Source of the DNA: Pseudocercospora fijiensis CIRAD86
Taxonomy: Eukaryota > Ascomycota > Dothideomycetes > Mycosphaerellales > Mycosphaerellaceae
NCBI RefSeq assembly: GCF_000340215.1
Contig: NW_006921534.1
Location: forward strand, 2,685,057 to 2,749,056
Length of the DNA: 64,000 nucleotides
Direction of reading: 5' to 3'
Shown here: positions 53,701 to 64,000 of the stretch, in pieces
Layout of the letters: each line of letters starts with the position of its first letter
Position numbering within the stretch: position 1 is the first letter of the stretch
Position numbers and translations under genes: made by a program
Notes under the pieces: generated by a model
The model's input: the letters and a program-made list of their open reading frames with translations, nothing else
The model's database searches: none
What the model was told of the DNA's origin: nothing

Positions 53701-55752
53701 AATCACCCACTGGGCCCCAAAGAACAGCATCTGAAACGCCGAGCAGCAGAAACTCGAGAAGATCATTCTCCAGGAGCATCATCGAAAGACAAACGCGACC
53801 TCACTTGCTGTTGAGATCAACAAGATTTCGCAAAAGCCGTATCATCGCAAGATCAGGCTAGGATGGACGCGAACATCATGCACATCTCGACCGCAATGAC
53901 GACATGAACTCCGTTCAGAAGATAATCAGTACAGCTGAGCCTCGCCGCGCAGGCTGAGAGACAATCAAACCCCATTCGGAGTCTTTCACGGATTCCGATC
54001 AGCAGGAAGAAGGGTGATGGTCGCCGTGACCACGGACCACATGCCGCCTCAACAAAGACCAGGACACTCGCATGATTTGATGTCGTTCACTGCATTCTCA
54101 CATTTTCCTTGGCATCGCAGTGCATGTATCCCGTGAGATGGGCGATGATGACGAAAAATGCAGATACGAAGTGCGCTCGCTCTTACAGGATCCGAGACAG
54201 CCATATCGTTTGCAATGCGAGCCTGTGTTTCCGTGGACTTGTGGCGAGAAGCCGTTCCCGACAGCAGACGCGCAAAGATCGGCAAGTACTGCACTATGTT
54301 GCACCGTGACATTGCCCGTGCATGAAAAAGCATCATTGAACGCGTCCAGAGCAAAGCGAGACGCTTGATCGTCCAACTCAATGCTTCTCGTCCCGACAGA
54401 AGCCGCCAGGGCCATTCCGGAGCAGTTGGCCACGACGCACATGTCTTGTCATGCTCGTGAGGCACGCCGTCGCCGCTCTGACTGCTTTGATCGGCTGGAT
54501 ACCATCAAAAGCTGCACTTGTCCAGCCGGAGTCGGAAACAGTCAGGTTCCGCTCAATGTCCCTACGCACAGCGTTTGGAATGTGACAGCAGCCACAACCG
54601 TTTGGACGGTCTTGCAGACTTTCATGGGTTGGCAGGTGCACGGCAATATCTGACCGAGCAGAGACATCCACGATTCAATCTTGCTTCTGAGCGCGCGTTC
54701 AAATTGACCACCTCTTCACTCGCGGCTCGCACGGCGGCATGTCCAAGTGACTGCAAGTACTACATCACACGGGCAAACCAACGTAAACCCTACAGTCACC
54801 TCCCTGCGATCTGCGATCGTCACCGAGTGGCTGTTCGTCAACCGTCCAGAAAGTACGAAGTTGATCATGCATGAGGGAGGGCCAAAGCTGAGAAAGAATC
54901 GAAGCAGCTGCAGAACACACACCTATAACAACACCTATTATCAATCTAGAGACCAAGACGATCCGTGTATCACTCCACCGGAAGCACCACCTTACCGAAA
55001 GCAACCACGGCCTGGGCACTTGTTCACGGCTAGTGGCGTTAGACGTGCGTACCGCCGTCCAACCAGCGATACCGAGGATTCAAAAGCGAGCATGATCAAT
55101 GCAGCCACGGCTATATATACAGTAAGTAGCTAGATCCTAGCAGCATGCCCATGACCACGCCTCGCGCTCGTACAGGAATTCCGACGACCAAACGTTCGGT
55201 AGCCACCACTAGATCTGCACAGATAGGCGATCTCAATGGCGAGTCCAGGCTGCCACCCAAGAACTGAATTCATCAAAGGAAGCCCTTGGTAACCAGTTCC
55301 TAGAACAGTCAACATGTGACAAAACGCAACTCACAAGACTACTTACCCCATTACGCCAAGACCCTGTCGAACGCACAGCCTCATAGACCATGTAGAAGCA
55401 AGCGCTCAATGACTCGCATCAACCTCATACATCAAGACCTGGTCCATGAAGTCGACGCGGACTACTGCTAGTCGGAAATCCTCATCAAGCTTTCGGCGCA
55501 AACGCCTCCCTCTCTCGGCACGGCAGTAGACAACCTGGAACTCGGGATGAAAGAGCGTGCATTGAGAATCGGAATTGGGCATCCATACAGCAATCACAAA
55601 CATCATCAAGTAGCGCCAAGACCATAGAACCCTGTCAAACAACGACACATCTGATGAGGCGTCAGCTCAGTCTGCAGTCGCTCAACCTTCCAAACCATGA
55701 ATTTGAGCATCGGCTCAAGACTGCTCGAGCAGCAAACAGCAGTAACAAGATT
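50718..55752. other. 5-kb gene-poor stretch
   Basis: No supportable gene. Frames up to 150 codons on both strands overlap and lack domains. The composition is ordinary, not RIP-mutated. It contains a CGCACC/CGCACT repeat near 51,379-51,410. It may hold long decayed genes or non-coding RNA that cannot be seen here. Confidence 0.55.
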
Positions 55753-58700
55753 CTAGACCTTGACCCTCCGTGCTGGGATCTCGTCCTCGCCGTCGCTCTC
55801 GAAGTCATCCGCCATGCTCACGTCGTTGAAGTCACCACGTGCTCCAATGCCGAAGTCGTCACCTCCACCGCCTTCGAGCATCTCCAGCATTTGCAGCTTT
55901 GCGAGACGATTCTCTTCTTCCATGCGCTTTTGCTGAGCGGCGGCATCGATGGCTTGAGCTTGCTTGCTGGGTGTTGTCTTCGCACTGTCTGCTTTGGATG
56001 GTCGGCCTCGAGGCCTGCCGCTGCTTGTTGGTCGAGAACCCGAGCCGTTCGTGACGAGTGTTCCATTGTCATTGCCGGAGCTGCCATTTGCGACCGCATC
56101 GATAACACCATCGGCGTCGTCGCTGTCGTCACCATCGTCCTCGACACTGATCGGATTGTCGACATTGTGAGGACGCATCGATGGTTGCTTGCCGCCAAAG
56201 GATGGTCGATGAGCGGACTTCTTTGCAGGAGTATTCTCTGCTGATGCGGCTTCGCTTTCTTGCTGAAGTTGAGCATCAGCAGCATCGCTGAGCCGCGACG
56301 CTTTAGCCTTCGGTCGATTTTGTCGCGATGGCTGATACGGTCGGTCACGATGGTCTTCAGGCAATTCAGAAGGCGCGTCAGGGTCATCATCAGCGTGGCG
56401 GTTCTGTAGATAGCCCGGCAGTGAGCGTCGACCCCTGCTCGTGGCACTGTTAATAGCCACAAAGGAAGAGTCATTCTCAAAGTCGTCATCATCTGAGCCA
56501 ATGTCAATCTCTTCGTAATTCCTGTTATGCTTCGTGGCCTTCTTTCGTCGCTCTTTCGGTTGCCCATCCGTGCCGAGGTGCCTAGCAACGCGCTTGCCAT
56601 TTGGAAGCCTCTCGCGATAGACGTAGCCGTAGCTTTCGTCCTTTTCGACAGGAACCAAGGCCTTCTTCGTGTTGCCAGTGATCACCAGGCCGTCTCGCAG
56701 TTTCTGCTCGTACACGTCGCTAGCCCTCTTCTTGGGTGCAATGTCACTCTTGAGGAGCAGACCCTCGGCGTCCTCTTCGTCCTCGTCATAGTGATCTGCA
56801 TGCGCAGACTGAAGCACGCCGTCCTCGTCTTCGTGCTCTGCATCGGCGTCTCCATTTGCGGCAGCAGCCATAGCGGCCTTCGCTGCCTGTTGGGCAATGA
56901 CTTGCGCGAGTCTGTTGCCGGGAATGCTCAGCCGGACAACACGTTTCTTGCCTTTGATCGCGGCTTGCAGCATGATGAATCGACCTTCGGCCTTGGCCTT
57001 GTCTAGGGCCTTTCGCTCCTTCTCTTTCTCGAATTGCCTCTGAGCTTCGTTTTTGGCCTTACTTGCCTGTGGGCCGACGGCCTCTTCGGCCAAGTCATAG
57101 GATCTGAAACCAGCAGCCGCAAGCCGAGGCTTCTTCTGCTTAGGCGCCTTTGACATTGCAATATCTTCCTCGTCATCTTCTTCGGCATTCTTGCGACTCC
57201 TTCTCCGCTTCCCAAAGGGTCGAAGAGCTTCGCCATTAGGTTCAGCAGGATCGGAGGCATCGCGATTGTAGCCAGGGTAGACATAGAAATTGTCGCCAGA
57301 GGGGTCACCGTACATATTCGCTGGAGGAGCGCCATAGCCAGAATAGCCAGCAGATGAAAGCGGTGCGTAGCCATCGGGCGCGGGTGCGCCAGCTGCCATA
57401 GCTGCGGGTCCAGGAAGTGAGGAATTGGCCAGTTGAAGTTGACGTGCGAGGGCGCTTTCTTCATCTTCGTCCTCCAAGGCTCCGGACATGCTGTACCTCT
57501 GGCGTCGGCCAGATGGTATCGAACCACTACCTCCAAGGGCCGGATCGAGCGCACCCTCGGCGTCGGGAGAGTATTCCATCTCCACCTGTGTCTCATCGAC
57601 GACATCCTCGTCGTCGAGATCCGGGTCGCGCTCCTTGTCGGCCGCAGCTTCCGCTCTTGCCTTCTTAAGGCGACGCGAATCTGCGCGGTTCGCAGGATCA
57701 TCGTCCTTAAGCCAATTCAGATTGCTGACTGAGAAGTCCACCAACGCTTCGACGGACCGCACGTCGGCCACTTTCTTGGTGTCGTGGCCCAGTAAGGTAC
57801 CTTTCGGCTCATATGGAGTCATCTTACCTTCGCGTTTGCAAGCTCCGGCAAAGCAGATACCTAAACAGTGTGGGCAGGACCAGTCTGGATTCTCCATAAT
57901 TTCCTGGGGCATTTTGTCCCATCCCCGGAAAAGTGAGCCGTAACACCACGCTCGATCGCAGGTTGTGCACTGTGCCATCTTCCAGATCGGATGTCGGTGG
58001 CAGCAAATGTGACAAGGCTTGTTGTTCTTGAGGAAGGTCTTGGACTTCTTCTTTTGCAGCTTCTTGACCGTGCCATCGTCGCCGACCACAATCTCCTCGT
58101 CCGACTCGTCATCATCTTTCGGTTCGTCGGGCTTGTTGAGATCCTTGAATGGTCGCCTCTTGAGTTGGTCTTTGCAAACCTCGGCCAAAGTCTTCTTGCC
58201 ATATCTCTTGAATTCTTCGGTAAGGGGAAGTGGGGTCTTTTGAGTGACCTGACCGCCGTCGAGCTCGACAATCAGCTTTCTCCAACCGTCATATTTGCTG
58301 ACGAGCTCCTTCCACTTGAACTGCTCCACCCATTGCAGCCCGCTGATGCAAGCACATGAACGGCCCATGGCATAGCAGTCCATACACACGTCATATGGAT
58401 CGCCATCCTCATCAGCGCCATGACCGAGGCGGTCTTTGCAGCTCGGGCATGTCAAGAAGCGGTTGAAAATGTTGCCTCTGCAGTACGCGCAGGTCACATT
58501 TGAGTCGAATGGAATGTATGTCATGTTCCTCGGTACATCTCGATCGGAGGGGTTGAACATCTCGGTCAGCAGAATTTGTCTGTAAAGCGCGAAGAGGCGC
58601 TTGAAGTCCTTGATGAGCTGTTTTAGCTTGCCGGAGTAGAGAAAGTGGTGAGCAGCATCTCGTGGCATCATGCCTGCCTGTCGCTGCGCGTCCATGAGCA

Positions 58701-59823
58701 GACTGGCGTACTTTTGCAGGGTATAGTAGATGATGGCCTTATTCTTGTATTGCTCATCGCGGCACACGATACGACTTCTGGGAAGCGCTTCGTTGATGGC
58801 CATCTCGAGAGTTTCGACTGTAGTGCGATTCCATGCAACCTTCATGGTGCGGGTACCACGATTCCAGACTTGATGCGGAGCTAATGGCGGGATCAAGATG
58901 AAGTCGCCAGGACGCTGCTCCACAACGTAGACGCTGAACGGGGCTTTCTTCCAGGCAACGACTTGCGCGAAATGGTTCTCGACCTCGATATCGTGGCCGA
59001 GAACGCTGAGCCAGTACTCCGAGACCATGTGACGATCCTTGGACTCGGTCATGAACCAGATTGAAGACCCGGGCTTCTCGGCCTTTCCGTCATCTGAAAC
59101 AGTATTTGATGCCTCTACCATGAGATTCTGTCCGAGCGAAGCGCACATCTCGCGATGGGCAGGAGTATAGGTGCCTTCGTGTCCAATATAGCACATGAGA
59201 TTCTCAGCACGCATATCTGGAGGCAGAGAACTCATCAAGTCGCCTGCTCTGGCTATGCCTTTTCCCAGTCGACGGCCTGGCTGAGTGGCATTCGGATCTG
59301 GCTTTGCACCAGGACCACCGACGTCGCCTGTGCTGTCATTCAAATAGGCCAGCATTGGCGGGATGTGGTCCTTCAATTTGTCCCACCACACTGGCGGACA
59401 ATCAATGTCCTTCAGATACACCCTCTGCCTACCCTTCTCCTTATAGGCGCCAGGCTTGTCGAAGAATTGGTTGGTAAGAAGACCCATGTTCTTCAGATAG
59501 TGGGCCATGGTGAGAGGCAGATTCTCCTTGGCAGTGAGGTTGCGCGCATTTTCGACCTTATCACCGCAGTTGTCGCGCAGCCATTTTGGAGTGAAAGTCC
59601 AAGGGTCAAGACGGTCTTCGAAGCCGTCTATGACCAGAGGCTTGCCGCCGACAACGACATGTAGCAGCACGAGCTTTTCGAAGTTTTCCATGCCCTGCTG
59701 GTCGATCATTTCGCAGGATATGCGGTCGACATAGCTAAAGTTGGGTGTGCTCTCCACCAGCGCTTTGAGGTTGAAATCTGGCGGGATGGGCTCAAATGAA
59801 GCCCTGGGCCGCTGGGCCGGCAT
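55753..59823 (-). CDS. JmjC-domain chromatin protein with zf-4CXXC_R1
   Basis: A 1,356-residue uninterrupted frame. Residues about 210-340 form a JmjC domain with the iron-ligand pattern H223-x-E225 (TPAHREM) and H317 (LAPHQVW). A Cys cluster at 445-491 (CAYC, CPSC, CMDC) and a second at 604-663 (CHICC, CTTC, CPHC) match the zf-4CXXC_R1 region. A long charged, disordered tail includes an AT-hook-like RPRGRPSK and acidic runs. JmjC proteins are Fe(II)/2-oxoglutarate oxygenases, mostly histone demethylases. Neurospora DMM-1, which limits spread of DNA methylation, is a JmjC protein; equivalence is a guess. The first Met leads directly into the conserved part. Confidence 0.85.
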   Translation of the reverse strand: MPAQRPRASFEPIPPDFNLKALVESTPNFSYVDRISCEMIDQQGMENFEKLVLLHVVVGGKPLVIDGFEDRLDPWTFTPKWLRDNCGDKVENARNLTAKENLPLTMAHYLKNMGLLTNQFFDKPGAYKEKGRQRVYLKDIDCPPVWWDKLKDHIPPMLAYLNDSTGDVGGPGAKPDPNATQPGRRLGKGIARAGDLMSSLPPDMRAENLMCYIGHEGTYTPAHREMCASLGQNLMVEASNTVSDDGKAEKPGSSIWFMTESKDRHMVSEYWLSVLGHDIEVENHFAQVVAWKKAPFSVYVVEQRPGDFILIPPLAPHQVWNRGTRTMKVAWNRTTVETLEMAINEALPRSRIVCRDEQYKNKAIIYYTLQKYASLLMDAQRQAGMMPRDAAHHFLYSGKLKQLIKDFKRLFALYRQILLTEMFNPSDRDVPRNMTYIPFDSNVTCAYCRGNIFNRFLTCPSCKDRLGHGADEDGDPYDVCMDCYAMGRSCACISGLQWVEQFKWKELVSKYDGWRKLIVELDGGQVTQKTPLPLTEEFKRYGKKTLAEVCKDQLKRRPFKDLNKPDEPKDDDESDEEIVVGDDGTVKKLQKKKSKTFLKNNKPCHICCHRHPIWKMAQCTTCDRAWCYGSLFRGWDKMPQEIMENPDWSCPHCLGICFAGACKREGKMTPYEPKGTLLGHDTKKVADVRSVEALVDFSVSNLNWLKDDDPANRADSRRLKKARAEAAADKERDPDLDDEDVVDETQVEMEYSPDAEGALDPALGGSGSIPSGRRQRYSMSGALEDEDEESALARQLQLANSSLPGPAAMAAGAPAPDGYAPLSSAGYSGYGAPPANMYGDPSGDNFYVYPGYNRDASDPAEPNGEALRPFGKRRRSRKNAEEDDEEDIAMSKAPKQKKPRLAAAGFRSYDLAEEAVGPQASKAKNEAQRQFEKEKERKALDKAKAEGRFIMLQAAIKGKKRVVRLSIPGNRLAQVIAQQAAKAAMAAAANGDADAEHEDEDGVLQSAHADHYDEDEEDAEGLLLKSDIAPKKRASDVYEQKLRDGLVITGNTKKALVPVEKDESYGYVYRERLPNGKRVARHLGTDGQPKERRKKATKHNRNYEEIDIGSDDDDFENDSSFVAINSATSRGRRSLPGYLQNRHADDDPDAPSELPEDHRDRPYQPSRQNRPKAKASRLSDAADAQLQQESEAASAENTPAKKSAHRPSFGGKQPSMRPHNVDNPISVEDDGDDSDDADGVIDAVANGSSGNDNGTLVTNGSGSRPTSSGRPRGRPSKADSAKTTPSKQAQAIDAAAQQKRMEEENRLAKLQMLEMLEGGGGDDFGIGARGDFNDVSMADDFESDGEDEIPARRVKV

Positions 59824-60356
59824 GTTGGGCGGAGTCGTGTGTACACAGGTAATGTAATCGTGATGGGCGTGAGACGCTGGCTCGCCGACACAGCGCGTTC
59901 GGCGGCGATAAGCTACAGCCAGCTACAGCTTCACGCGCATTCTCTGTCGCGAGAGCGCGGTCGCGATGGCTTGGCAAAGCAGCTGGAAAGAGTCGCGCAG
60001 CTCAATTCCAGCCTTCGGCGGTGATGTTGGAGATGTCGGCGGCGGTGTCGGTGGTTGGCTTCGCGCTTGGCGGTGAGGTGAAGGTGAAGGTGATGGACGT
60101 ACGTGACTGGTGTGGTGGTGGCGGGCAAGAGGCTAGAAGTAAGAGCGGAGGCGGAGGTCGGGATCCTTGCCAAGGCGCCTGCAAAGTTTGTACTGGACAC
60201 AGAGCCGGAAGCTTCGACTGAGCTCCCATTATTCAAGCAACACTCACTCTCTATCGCATTGACAGCTGTATGATCGCCGGTGAGTATGTCTAGACGCGTA
60301 TATCGTCTGCATCTAAGGTAGGCGCAGGCGCAGGTCGCGTCGCCCCCCTTAGCACT
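59824..60356. promoter_or_regulatory. bidirectional intergenic region, JmjC gene and COQ2
   Basis: About 530 bases between two divergent starts, so it must carry both promoters. It has a GC-rich GGCGGTG-type stretch near 60,010-60,150. No specific sites can be named. Confidence 0.5.
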
Positions 60357-61589
60357 ATGGCCTCTCTGCGAATCACCTCCCCGCTGCTGCGACCGAGCTC
60401 GTTCGCGAAAACGTCGCGTCAAATACTGGCCAGAAGATGCACGGCCACGGCCACGGCCACGGCCACGATACAACGCGCAGCGAGTAGTGGACGCGCAGTG
60501 AGCAAGAGCAATGGGTTGGCCTCGGAAAGCAGGAAAGAGCAAGCCGTCCTGGAGCCATACAGACCACCAAGCACTGGCATTCTGGCTATGCTACCTCGCG
60601 TGTGCGTGCCTTATGCCGAGCTGGTCCGTCTGGACAAGCCTGCCGGCACTTACTACCTCTTCCTGCCATGCCTCTTCAGCACGTTGCTGGCTGCGCCTGT
60701 GGCCTCGCCCGTGCTGCCACCCGCGACGGTCCTGTATACCGCCGGCCTCTTCTTCGCCGGCGCGGTGATCATGCGCGGAGCAGGCTGCACTGTGAACGAT
60801 CTTTGGGACCGGAATCTCGATCCTCATGTAGCAAGGACGCGGCTCAGGCCCATCGCGCGAGGCGCCATCACCGTTCAACAAGCCATACCATATCTCGCGG
60901 TCCAGCTTCTCAGCGGCCTGCTTCTCCTGCTGCAATTCCCATCCCAGTGTCTGTTCTATGCTGTCCCTTCGTTGCTCTTGGTGGCATCCTACCCTCTAGC
61001 CAAGCGAGTGACCAATTATCCGCAAGCTGTGCTTGGACTGACCTTCTCGTGGGGCGCCATCATGGGCTTTCCGGCTCTTGGCATCGATCTGTTGTCCAAT
61101 GCTCCAGCTGCCGTCTCCGCAGCCTGCTTGTACGGGAGCTGCGTTGCATGGACAATCGTCTACGACATGATCTACGCCTACCAAGATATCAAAGATGACG
61201 CAAAGGCTGGCATCAAGAGCATCGCTCTAGCCCAGCAGGCGAACGCGAAAGCTTTTCTCGGCGCTGTCGGCGGCGTGCAAGTCGCGCTTCTGACTGGAGC
61301 GGGCCTGGCAATAGGTGCAGGCCCTGCTTACTTCCTCGGTACCTGTGGTGGTGCGGCTGCCACTTTGGCATACATGATCTGGAAAGTCAATCTTGAGAGT
61401 GTGAACGACTGCTGGGCTTGGTTCAAGAAAGGCGCCTGGTTTACTGGTGGTGCCATCTCGTTCGGACTCTCCGTGGAATATCTCCTACACTATCTTGCCA
61501 TATCTGAGACATACGAGATCGACGAGACGAAGGCAATCGAGTATCCCCAGCCTCATCTCGAGACAGTGAGCCTCATTTGTCGGGAGTGA
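60357..61589 (+). CDS. COQ2: 4-hydroxybenzoate polyprenyltransferase, mitochondrial
   Basis: 410 residues, single exon. The first 60 residues are a basic, Ser/Ala/Thr-rich mitochondrial presequence with an Ala-Thr repeat from a CCACGG hexamer. The UbiA core follows with about eight membrane helices. The first Asp-rich motif is NDLWDRNLD (N147, D148, D151) and the second is YDMIYAYQDIKDD (D270, D276, D280), which together bind prenyl diphosphate through magnesium. The enzyme joins the polyprenyl tail to 4-hydroxybenzoate in the inner membrane, an early step of ubiquinone synthesis. RLDKPAGTYYLFLPC before helix 1 is typical. Confidence 0.93.
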   Translation: MASLRITSPLLRPSSFAKTSRQILARRCTATATATATIQRAASSGRAVSKSNGLASESRKEQAVLEPYRPPSTGILAMLPRVCVPYAELVRLDKPAGTYYLFLPCLFSTLLAAPVASPVLPPATVLYTAGLFFAGAVIMRGAGCTVNDLWDRNLDPHVARTRLRPIARGAITVQQAIPYLAVQLLSGLLLLLQFPSQCLFYAVPSLLLVASYPLAKRVTNYPQAVLGLTFSWGAIMGFPALGIDLLSNAPAAVSAACLYGSCVAWTIVYDMIYAYQDIKDDAKAGIKSIALAQQANAKAFLGAVGGVQVALLTGAGLAIGAGPAYFLGTCGGAAATLAYMIWKVNLESVNDCWAWFKKGAWFTGGAISFGLSVEYLLHYLAISETYEIDETKAIEYPQPHLETVSLICRE

Positions 61590-62509
61590 CACCTGGCCAC
61601 CAATACTGTCGAAAGTGCCTCAATAATTTGTCGCCGCTCTTGCACGAATCTGGCAGCGCTGCTCACGAGAGTTGCCATGATACTTCGCCGGGAATCACCA
61701 TCTTACCTGCGATTCGACGAGGTAATCTCTGAAATTGGCCAGTGTGCTTGCACTGGTTGCTGCTTCCGGCTTGGCCTCCAGGAAGCTGCACCTTGACACC
61801 CTGCTACTCATCTCTCGGCATTCCTCGCTTGAAGTTTATCTGAAGATCAGCCTCGGATGGTGAGAGCAGATTGGCAATCTTGATCCAAACAAGGCTTCAT
61901 TGCGCACATGTCGACAATGCGGCCCGAATTCACGCCGCAACTCGGCTGTTTCATATCACTTCTCTACTTGAGGTATTTGTCACAGCAACCTGGGCGTAGA
62001 GCCGCAGATTCGACCCAGCAACAATTTCTATGCTTCGACCTTCTCGAGGCGGCCGTAGACTTTTCAGCCAGGCTTGACCAAGCTTTGCTAATAAGATGAT
62101 GTGCAACTTCAGCCGAGCTTCTAGACCCGATCGCCCAATGGACATGATGTTCATATGCTTCATCAGGTAGCCTTCCGCATGTCTCGCAGCGGGACTGGCG
62201 GCTGTCGAAAACATGAAACACGACTGCTGGCTCTGTTCGCGTGAGGCAACCGAGATCGTAGGCGAACACTCACAGAATCATTGCATCATGAACGAAGGAG
62301 CCATCCACCGCGCATATATGCTCTGCAGGCGTCCGTTCAACAGCATGAAACATGGCAATATCGCAAGGATACAGGTCTGCGAAGTCTCTCAGCCGCAAAC
62401 AAGTCTACAGCGCCAAAGTCATGGTATGTGGTATACATATAGGCGTGAAGGCGCTACAAGAGGTCATACATCTCAGCAAAAGCCATCTCACCGCAATCTA
62501 CAATCCGGC
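61590..62509. other. intergenic
   Basis: 3' flank of COQ2 and likely 5' region of the gene at 62,510. The frame of that gene remains open upstream to 62,213, but the extra residues show nothing conserved. Confidence 0.45.
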
Positions 62510-63547
62510 ATGGACACCGCTATGAAAGAGCTTCACCCGTCCATAGGTGCTTTCTCTGGAGCATTTGTATCAACAAGCGTCACTGACCAAGCTACGCTCA
62601 TCGGCACGTCCGCCAGTCACCAATTTGCTGCAACCATTTTTGGGCTGATAGATGATGCTCCAGAGCAATGGGCAAGGCGGGTGGCCTTGTCACAAGAAGC
62701 ACCTCAGCAAGACTTACTCATCGCATCACCATACCTCAAAGCTCGATCGAGCACTGCAAGCAGCGCACATGACAGCGGCTATGAGCCTCCACTAGAGGAC
62801 ATCCCTTTCGAGCTGCACCTTGAGGTTTCTCCTGACGTTGACCCGGCACTATATTTCCTTCCGCCTCAGAATATCCACAAGGGGGATCTGGATTTGACTT
62901 CTGGTAATGATCCCAGAGCATCCCTTCTGTCGATGAGCATCAACGAGCGAGGCTATAGCGGCGTTGGACACAGGCCCCAGACAGCTCCCGGAAGAATCTC
63001 AGACATCTTAGCCTCATCGACGCTCAGCACTAGGGCTAACCTTCGGGGTCGTATCAAACATGGCAGTACCCGTATCAGTGCGTGCATCACCGACTTCTGC
63101 CGGCCGTTAACGGGCTACCAAAACGCCCCGAGCTCAACCTCGAGCCTGTTCCTACGAGATATGCTTGACACCTTTCCGGCACCTCCACTACCCAGAAATC
63201 TCGAGCGAGGTACATCTCTTCCGGCTACTGAGAAGATCGAGGAAGGAGAGCGGTGCGACCAGCCTCAGCCTGGGGAAACGAGATTCCCGACAAGGAAATC
63301 GACAAGATCATGCATCAAAGGCATCTTCAAGAACATCAAGCAACGACTTTCAATGAGAGAGGCCTTGGAGCCGGCCAGACAGTGTACGCATCGAGGCTCA
63401 GTGATGGAACGAGGGTCTGTCATTGTCACGCCATATGATGTGGTTGAGTGGAGGCAGAATGGGAGGAGTGTTCGGTACTTGGTGTCTCCGAGGTTGATGC
63501 GGGATGGAATGTTGTTGGCTTCGCAGACTTCGTTGACGCATGGGTAG
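62510..63547 (+). CDS. hypothetical protein
   Basis: 345 residues from the ATG at 62,510 (MDTAMKELH); an ATG at 62,213 would add 99 residues that look less protein-like. The chain is polar and mostly disordered, with short segments IFGLIDDAPEQWARRVA, DSGYEPPLEDIPFELHLE, and a C-terminal part with RSCIKGIFKNIKQRLSMRE and VEWRQNGRSVRYLVSPRLM. No domain recognised. The composition recalls fungal regulatory or scaffold proteins, but no function is claimed. Confidence 0.55.
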   Translation: MDTAMKELHPSIGAFSGAFVSTSVTDQATLIGTSASHQFAATIFGLIDDAPEQWARRVALSQEAPQQDLLIASPYLKARSSTASSAHDSGYEPPLEDIPFELHLEVSPDVDPALYFLPPQNIHKGDLDLTSGNDPRASLLSMSINERGYSGVGHRPQTAPGRISDILASSTLSTRANLRGRIKHGSTRISACITDFCRPLTGYQNAPSSTSSLFLRDMLDTFPAPPLPRNLERGTSLPATEKIEEGERCDQPQPGETRFPTRKSTRSCIKGIFKNIKQRLSMREALEPARQCTHRGSVMERGSVIVTPYDVVEWRQNGRSVRYLVSPRLMRDGMLLASQTSLTHG

Positions 63548-64000
63548 AAGCCCATACTCAAGATTGAATGAACCAAGTGGATGGTGAAAGTTCACGTCGT
63601 TTATCTATCGCCGCCTATCTTGACTGTATCTCGAGACAAGCATGCATAGGTTCCAGATTATGACCTCGCCGTGCTCATGAAGGCTTCAAACATCTGCGCC
63701 CCTTTTCTATCTCCACTCTTGACGACTATGGCGGAATTGAACGACTGGCTGCTAACGTGTACGTGAAGGCTGGGCTATGGATGATCGTTTGTTCAGCACT
63801 AGGCAAGTTGTAGGCTCGATGTGTTCAGGGCAGCTCGCTGATTGTACGGTCAATCGAGACACACGACGTTTCATTCGCGTGATCCTAGTAGTACTCACAT
63901 CCATGATTCCAATGCATGCCAACCCGTGCTCTTGCACTCAAGTTTCGCGTCAGACATTGATACAGCCAAGTCCGTCTTCATATGAAGACAAGCTCAACTC
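63548..64000. other. end of window, no gene seen
   Basis: 3' flank of the hypothetical gene. Only short frames. Confidence 0.45.

Noticed and set aside
54049..54465. Cys-containing minus-strand frames as a small secreted effector
   Set aside because: No signal peptide in the likely frame, two overlapping frames of equal quality, and no start or intron support.

Overview
This window reads as nuclear DNA of a filamentous ascomycete, most likely a dothideomycete (lineage is an inference). Genes have few, short introns with GT(A/G)AGT-type donors and a C-T-(G/A)-A-C branch point. Families such as IMA1, GH92, a UstYa-like protein, JmjC plus zf-4CXXC_R1, and COQ2 fit this group. Two transposon blocks (1-12,390 and 41,335-48,142) carry dense C-to-T/G-to-A damage typical of repeat-induced point mutation (RIP): CAG and CTG almost vanish, TAG is everywhere, and CpG survives.

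Layout. 1-8,899: a RIP-mutated Ty3/gypsy chromovirus (RT/RNase H, integrase, chromodomain), split by a 6,120-bp inverted-terminal-repeat element at 1,396-7,515. That element carries a long DUF6589-like frame and has an 8-bp target duplication; removing it puts the gypsy frame back in phase. 9,000-12,390: mostly unassigned decayed DNA, a piggyBac-type transposase relic (minus strand) and a short foldback element. 12,390-25,100: a decayed copper-ATPase remnant, IMA1, an acidic protein, an aquaporin, a YciI-like protein and an MFS transporter. 25,218-26,178: a compact 961-bp LTR element with a mini-gag and no RIP. 26,300-40,100: a small hypothetical gene, a truncated UstYa-like gene, a secreted repeat precursor, a ferric reductase, a small hypothetical protein, a GH92 mannosidase and a DUF1279 mitochondrial protein. 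41,335-48,142: a complete but RIP-killed Ty1/copia element with LTRs, primer site, polypurine tract and 5-bp duplication. 48,143-64,000: a small conserved protein, a PNGase A pseudogene, a 5-kb gene-poor stretch, a large JmjC protein, COQ2 and a hypothetical protein.

How parts may work together. The UstYa-like gene (27,155) and the secreted repeat precursor (28,542) are adjacent on the same strand, an arrangement known from fungal dikaritin-type ribosomal peptides; here the UstYa gene looks broken and the repeats lack aromatic residues, so a working pathway is not shown. The JmjC protein belongs to an architecture linked to heterochromatin control, of interest in DNA this rich in RIP-silenced repeats. 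COQ2 (ubiquinone), IMA1 (nuclear envelope) and DUF1279 (mitochondrion) are core genes; the decayed Cu-ATPase, PNGase A and UstYa genes give the interval an accessory, degenerating character.

The observations most likely to be new are the DUF6589-bearing TIR element, the mini-gag LTR element with non-canonical LTR ends, the fading of RIP at the outer edges of elements, and the repeat precursor beside a UstYa-like gene.
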